From Rhizobium grahamii (lineage in GTDB: Bacteria; Pseudomonadota; Alphaproteobacteria; Rhizobiales; Rhizobiaceae), in the NCBI RefSeq assembly GCF_009498215.1, contig NZ_CP043498.1, forward strand, positions 3,267,501 through 3,331,500: a stretch of DNA of 64,000 nt. The letters run 5' to 3'. Both the position numbers and the translations under genes were made by a program. This document shows positions 61,194 through 64,000 of this stretch, in pieces. Each line of letters opens with the position of its first letter. The first letter of the stretch is position 1. The notes beneath the pieces were generated by a model that made no database searches, was not told the DNA's origin, and saw only the letters and a program-made list of their open reading frames with translations.

Positions 61194-61961
61194 ATGGATC
61201 GAGAGGCCAGAAGATTCATCTTCCACACACTGCAGTCTGTCAATGGCTACATCGATCCGCCGGACGCGCTGGTCTTTCTCTCGCTTTTGCGTTGCCAAGC
61301 CGCCGAAAATCTCGCGGGCGCCGTCGCCGAGATCGGGGTTTACTACGGTCGATCCTACTTTTTGCTTCGCTATATCTGCGGAAACGACGAGCAGATCGTT
61401 GCTATCGACTCTTTCGATGCCGCCCAAGGGCAATACGCGGACTTTCTTGAGAACGGGCGACGCCTCGGCCTGACTGTGGACGAGGACACCGTCATTCAAA
61501 GCGACAGTACCGTTCTCACAGTTGGCGATATCTCGAAAAAAGCAGGTGCGGTGCGTTTCTTCAGCGTCGATGGTGGGCATCTGCTCCACCACGTCGCATC
61601 GGACAGCAAGCTCGCCGCTGGTTGCCTCGCCGACCACGGCATCATCGTGTTCGACGATACCTTCAATCCCACATGGCCCGAAGTGACTGTTGGCGTCGCG
61701 GACTTCCTACGCCGGCAGGAAGGTGCTTTTTCACCCTTCTGCATAACGAAATACAAGACCTACGTATGCCGCACGCCTTTCCACGACCTCTACTCTCACG
61801 CCATCGAAACCGCGGCGGACCTCGCCGTTTTTGAACAGATCGAAATCGAGTTTCTTGGCGCAAAGGCAATCAGGCTCGAGAATCCGATGCGGCGGCGCAT
61901 TCTCCATGAACTATTGGTCAAGGCGCGACTAACCGCCCTCTCCGAGAGAGCATACCGATAG
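61194..61961 (+). CDS. Class I SAM-dependent methyltransferase-like protein
   Basis: 255 residues. A Methyltransf_24-type Rossmann fold: GAVAEIGVYYGRSYFLLRYICGNDEQIVAIDSFDA is the SAM-binding glycine strand and acidic loop, FFSVDGGHLLHHVASDSKLAA the second acid motif, and GIIVFDDTFNPTWPEVT a third. Such proteins appear in polysaccharide and secondary-metabolite loci. Its lower GC content and AT-rich leader set it slightly apart from neighbours. Substrate unknown. It is transcribed alone. Confidence 0.78.
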   Translation: MDREARRFIFHTLQSVNGYIDPPDALVFLSLLRCQAAENLAGAVAEIGVYYGRSYFLLRYICGNDEQIVAIDSFDAAQGQYADFLENGRRLGLTVDEDTVIQSDSTVLTVGDISKKAGAVRFFSVDGGHLLHHVASDSKLAAGCLADHGIIVFDDTFNPTWPEVTVGVADFLRRQEGAFSPFCITKYKTYVCRTPFHDLYSHAIETAADLAVFEQIEIEFLGAKAIRLENPMRRRILHELLVKARLTALSERAYR

Positions 61962-62117
61962 AAATTCAAAGGGGCCTGTCGGAAAAATGCCTCGCCGAAG
62001 CGAGGCTAGTCCAAGGCTGCTTCGGGGAAAAGGAGAAGCAACGCAGTTCTTTTATTGGCACCCTATCTTTCCGCAAGCACACTTTCCGCCAATCCGGTAC
62101 GCCTGCGTAAAGTTATA

Positions 62118-62771
62118 CTAGGTCGCCGAGCCCTTGGCTTTCAGGCCGCGCACCAGATTTCGGCCTCGGCGAAGCGCGGTCAGACCGGCTCCCAACGCGA
62201 CAATCCAAAGCACTACAGACAACACGAGACCGCTACCGCCCCACAGTGGTTCGAAGATCGAAATGACGGCACCGGCGGTGACGACCGCCATACGGTGTTG
62301 CTTCGCCATCGGGCCGGAAAAATCACTCGGCTGCCCGGTCGCTCGCCCGAGCTCCCGCACATAAGCGGTGAGCACCGCAAAGGCGGCAGCGGCCCAACCG
62401 AGCCCAATTGATCCGATCGCCGCCCCCGCGCCGACAAGGATCAGGATATCCGCCACGCGATCCGGGAATTCATTCCAGAACGGTCCGTCCGCCGCACCTT
62501 TCCCGCCCTCCACGGCGACCATCCCGTCAAAGAGATTGCAGAGCAGGCGCACCTGGCAAAAGCCTGCCGCAAGAAGAAGCAGGATGGTGTGCTGAACGCC
62601 GACGCTCACGCCAGACAACGCAAAAGCGCCGCCCGCTATGGCGGCGGCCAGCATGCTTGTCTGGGATATTTGATTCGGCGTTATGGATCTTTTTGCGAGC
62701 CATTGCGCGATGCGCTGCGCCCAGCGCGTGTCACGGCTGGCCAAAGGTCGCCGATCGCCAGTCTCCGTCAT
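62118..62771 (-). CDS. CDP-alcohol phosphatidyltransferase family membrane protein
   Basis: 217 residues, about six helices. The CDP-alcohol motif is present but altered: the usual D-G-x2-A-R-x8-G-x3-D-x3-D reads FDGMVAVEGGKGAADGPFWNEFPDRVAD, with Val in place of the conserved Arg. The acids needed for metal binding remain, so it may still join an alcohol to CDP-diacylglycerol. It is the last of three overlapping genes (ATGA with the one before), downstream of a CdsA-like gene that would make CDP-diacylglycerol. Which head group it uses is not known. Confidence 0.82.
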   Translation of the reverse strand: MTETGDRRPLASRDTRWAQRIAQWLAKRSITPNQISQTSMLAAAIAGGAFALSGVSVGVQHTILLLLAAGFCQVRLLCNLFDGMVAVEGGKGAADGPFWNEFPDRVADILILVGAGAAIGSIGLGWAAAAFAVLTAYVRELGRATGQPSDFSGPMAKQHRMAVVTAGAVISIFEPLWGGSGLVLSVVLWIVALGAGLTALRRGRNLVRGLKAKGSAT

Positions 62772-63160
62772 GCGAGCCCTCTCTTCCGGTAAAGCGCGTA
62801 GTTGTAGATCGTCGCGTATGATGTCGAGACGAGCAAGGGTATGGCAATGGTCTTCAAGACTTCAGGGGTGCCGCTCAGGAGATGTATCGTGGCGAGGATC
62901 GCGCTCGACCCGAGGCAGGCGATCAACGGCGGCGCCCATAGCGCCGTCAGCCCCCGGAACGATCGGGAAAGTCTTTCGACAACTGTCTTCAGGAAAAGTG
63001 TCAGGCACGCCGAGATGACACCCTGGATCACGGCTGCGGTAACGGCCTTGGGAAACGGATGGGCTCGATTGGCAAAGAGAGCCCAGCTCCCCATCGCGCA
63101 GAACGCAAAAGCAGTGTGCGTGATTGCGCTGTTCGCGACGCGCGCAAAGCCACCTCTCAT
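62768..63160 (-). CDS. Small multi-span membrane protein in the phospholipid cassette
   Basis: 130 residues from the ATG at 63160, which overlaps the CdsA-like stop as ATGA. Three or four helices (HTAFAFCAMGSWALFA, AVIQGVISACLTLFLK, LWAPPLIACLGSSAILATIHLL, KTIAIPLLVSTSYATIYNYALY) end in a basic YRKRGLA tail. It does not match a family I can name; GtrA-like proteins have a similar plan. Overlaps on both sides mean it is made together with its two enzyme neighbours and may form a complex with them. Confidence 0.75.
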   Translation of the reverse strand: MRGGFARVANSAITHTAFAFCAMGSWALFANRAHPFPKAVTAAVIQGVISACLTLFLKTVVERLSRSFRGLTALWAPPLIACLGSSAILATIHLLSGTPEVLKTIAIPLLVSTSYATIYNYALYRKRGLA

Positions 63161-64000
63161 GTCACGGACCACCAATAACGAACGACGTGGAAGAATATCG
63201 GCGCGGAAAACACGACGGAATCCAGCCGATCGATCAGCCCGCCGTGCCCCTCGATCAGGTTGCCCCAATCCTTGACGCCGCGATCCCGCTTGATCGCCGA
63301 CATGACCAGACCACCGAAGAAACCCATCATCGTGATAACAAGCGCAAGCAGACCGGCCTGAACGGGCGTGAAAGGCGTGATCCACCACAATCCCGCACCG
63401 ATCAGCGTCGCGCTGGCGACACCACCGACGAAGCCCTCGACCGTTTTAGACGGCGAGAGCCGCGGGGCAATCTTGGTCTTCCCGAACAGCTTGCCCCAAA
63501 CATACTGAAGCACGTCGCTGAGCTGGACGATAATGATCAGGAACGCGATCAGCAGCACGTTCCGCCCTTCATAGCCCGGTATGCTCAGGGTCAGGAGCGC
63601 CGGAACATGCGACGCGCAGAAGACGCAGATCATCAAGGCCCACTGGACTTCGGCGATCCGGTCGAGAAACCCTTCCGTGTCACCGCGAAGGACAGAAATG
63701 ATCGGCATCAGCAGAAATGAATAGACCGGTATGAAGATCGAGAAGATGCCGTATTGATGTAGCCAGAGCAGATAATACTGCATCGGCAAGACCACGAAGA
63801 AGGCAGCCGCAAGAGCCCAATGATCGGCACGACGCGTATGGGTCAGCGTGATGAACTCGCGCAGCGCCGCAAAGGAGCAAAAGCCAAACAGCACGAGCAC
63901 GCCGACGCGACCAGCCAGAAAGGCGACCCCGATCAGCACGGCCATGACCCACCAGGCCTTGATGCGCGCATTCAGGTTCTCGATCGAAGCATTCGAACCA
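63157..64000 (-). CDS. Phosphatidate cytidylyltransferase-like protein (CdsA family), N-terminus beyond the window
   Basis: The frame is open to the right edge: NLNARIKAWWVMAVLIGVAFLAG precedes the first internal Met, so the true start lies past 64000. Several helices are followed by the CdsA signature: SPSKTVEGFVGGVASATLIG (S-x-K-x-x-E-G) and, near the C-terminus, RDRGVKDWGNLIEGHGGLIDRLDS, with KD..N..GHGG..D..DS as in the family. The enzyme makes CDP-diacylglycerol from CTP and phosphatidate. This copy is distinct in context from the housekeeping cdsA and heads a lipid cassette. Confidence 0.88.
   Translation of the reverse strand, partial: GSNASIENLNARIKAWWVMAVLIGVAFLAGRVGVLVLFGFCSFAALREFITLTHTRRADHWALAAAFFVVLPMQYYLLWLHQYGIFSIFIPVYSFLLMPIISVLRGDTEGFLDRIAEVQWALMICVFCASHVPALLTLSIPGYEGRNVLLIAFLIIIVQLSDVLQYVWGKLFGKTKIAPRLSPSKTVEGFVGGVASATLIGAGLWWITPFTPVQAGLLALVITMMGFFGGLVMSAIKRDRGVKDWGNLIEGHGGLIDRLDSVVFSAPIFFHVVRYWWSVT

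Overview
The window is chromosomal DNA of a Rhizobiales alphaproteobacterium, most likely Rhizobium sensu lato. Three things support this: an NdvA-type cyclic beta-1,2-glucan exporter, an RpoH2-type second heat-shock sigma factor, and a 1154-residue pyruvate carboxylase whose biotinyl lysine falls at residue 1119, as remembered for the Rhizobium etli enzyme. The rest is mainly housekeeping. I see no phage, transposase, CRISPR array or restriction cluster.

Layout. 0-7.6 kb: end of an M48 protease, then leftward rpoH2, carD, fdxA, an S4 RNA-binding protein and a large SUV3-like helicase, and a rightward pair of small stress-type envelope proteins behind a candidate EcfG promoter. 7.9-20.7 kb: pyc, a LuxR-type regulator, ndvA, a VOC protein, an MHS transporter with a large inserted loop, a PAP2 phosphatase, leuB, a PLP dehydratase and leuD. 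A 15/16 match to the ParB site parS lies right after leuB. 20.8-30.2 kb: small metabolic genes, the SOS mutagenesis cassette imuA-imuB-dnaE2 behind a perfect GAAC-N7-GAAC LexA box, then bfd-bfr for iron storage. 30.2-46.7 kb: the conserved leftward series rplU-rpmA-(two GNAT)-obgE-proB-proA-nadD ... rsfS-rlmH-envC-ctpA-deacetylase-rppH. Between nadD and rsfS sit molybdate uptake (modABC), modE and a small RNA gene with the architecture of the alpha-r14/cuckoo RNAs. 47-51 kb: tRNA-Ser(CGA) and a copper-handling cluster. 51.2-57.6 kb: a dipeptidase with a complete Dpp-type ABC importer. 57.8-64 kb: DUF1993, a sulfatase, galE, a methyltransferase, and a three-gene phospholipid cassette running off the right edge.

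Cooperation between genes. ImuA, ImuB and DnaE2 form the translesion mutasome. Bfd releases iron stored in Bfr. ModABC and ModE form one molybdate circuit with a Mo-box. CtpA, EnvC and the deacetylase belong to cell-wall turnover. The copper cluster pairs periplasmic chaperones with a PepSY membrane protein. The CdsA-like enzyme would supply CDP-diacylglycerol to the CDP-alcohol phosphotransferase.

Sequence quality. Eight genes between 36.5 and 59.9 kb (modC, modB, nadD, an EEP-family hydrolase, one GNAT, dppD, dppA, the sulfatase) are broken by ten apparent single-base deletions. Most lie in G or C runs, and one gene is normally essential. I think sequencing error is likelier than real decay, so I list them as genes with stated frameshifts. 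I found no such break in the first 36 kb.
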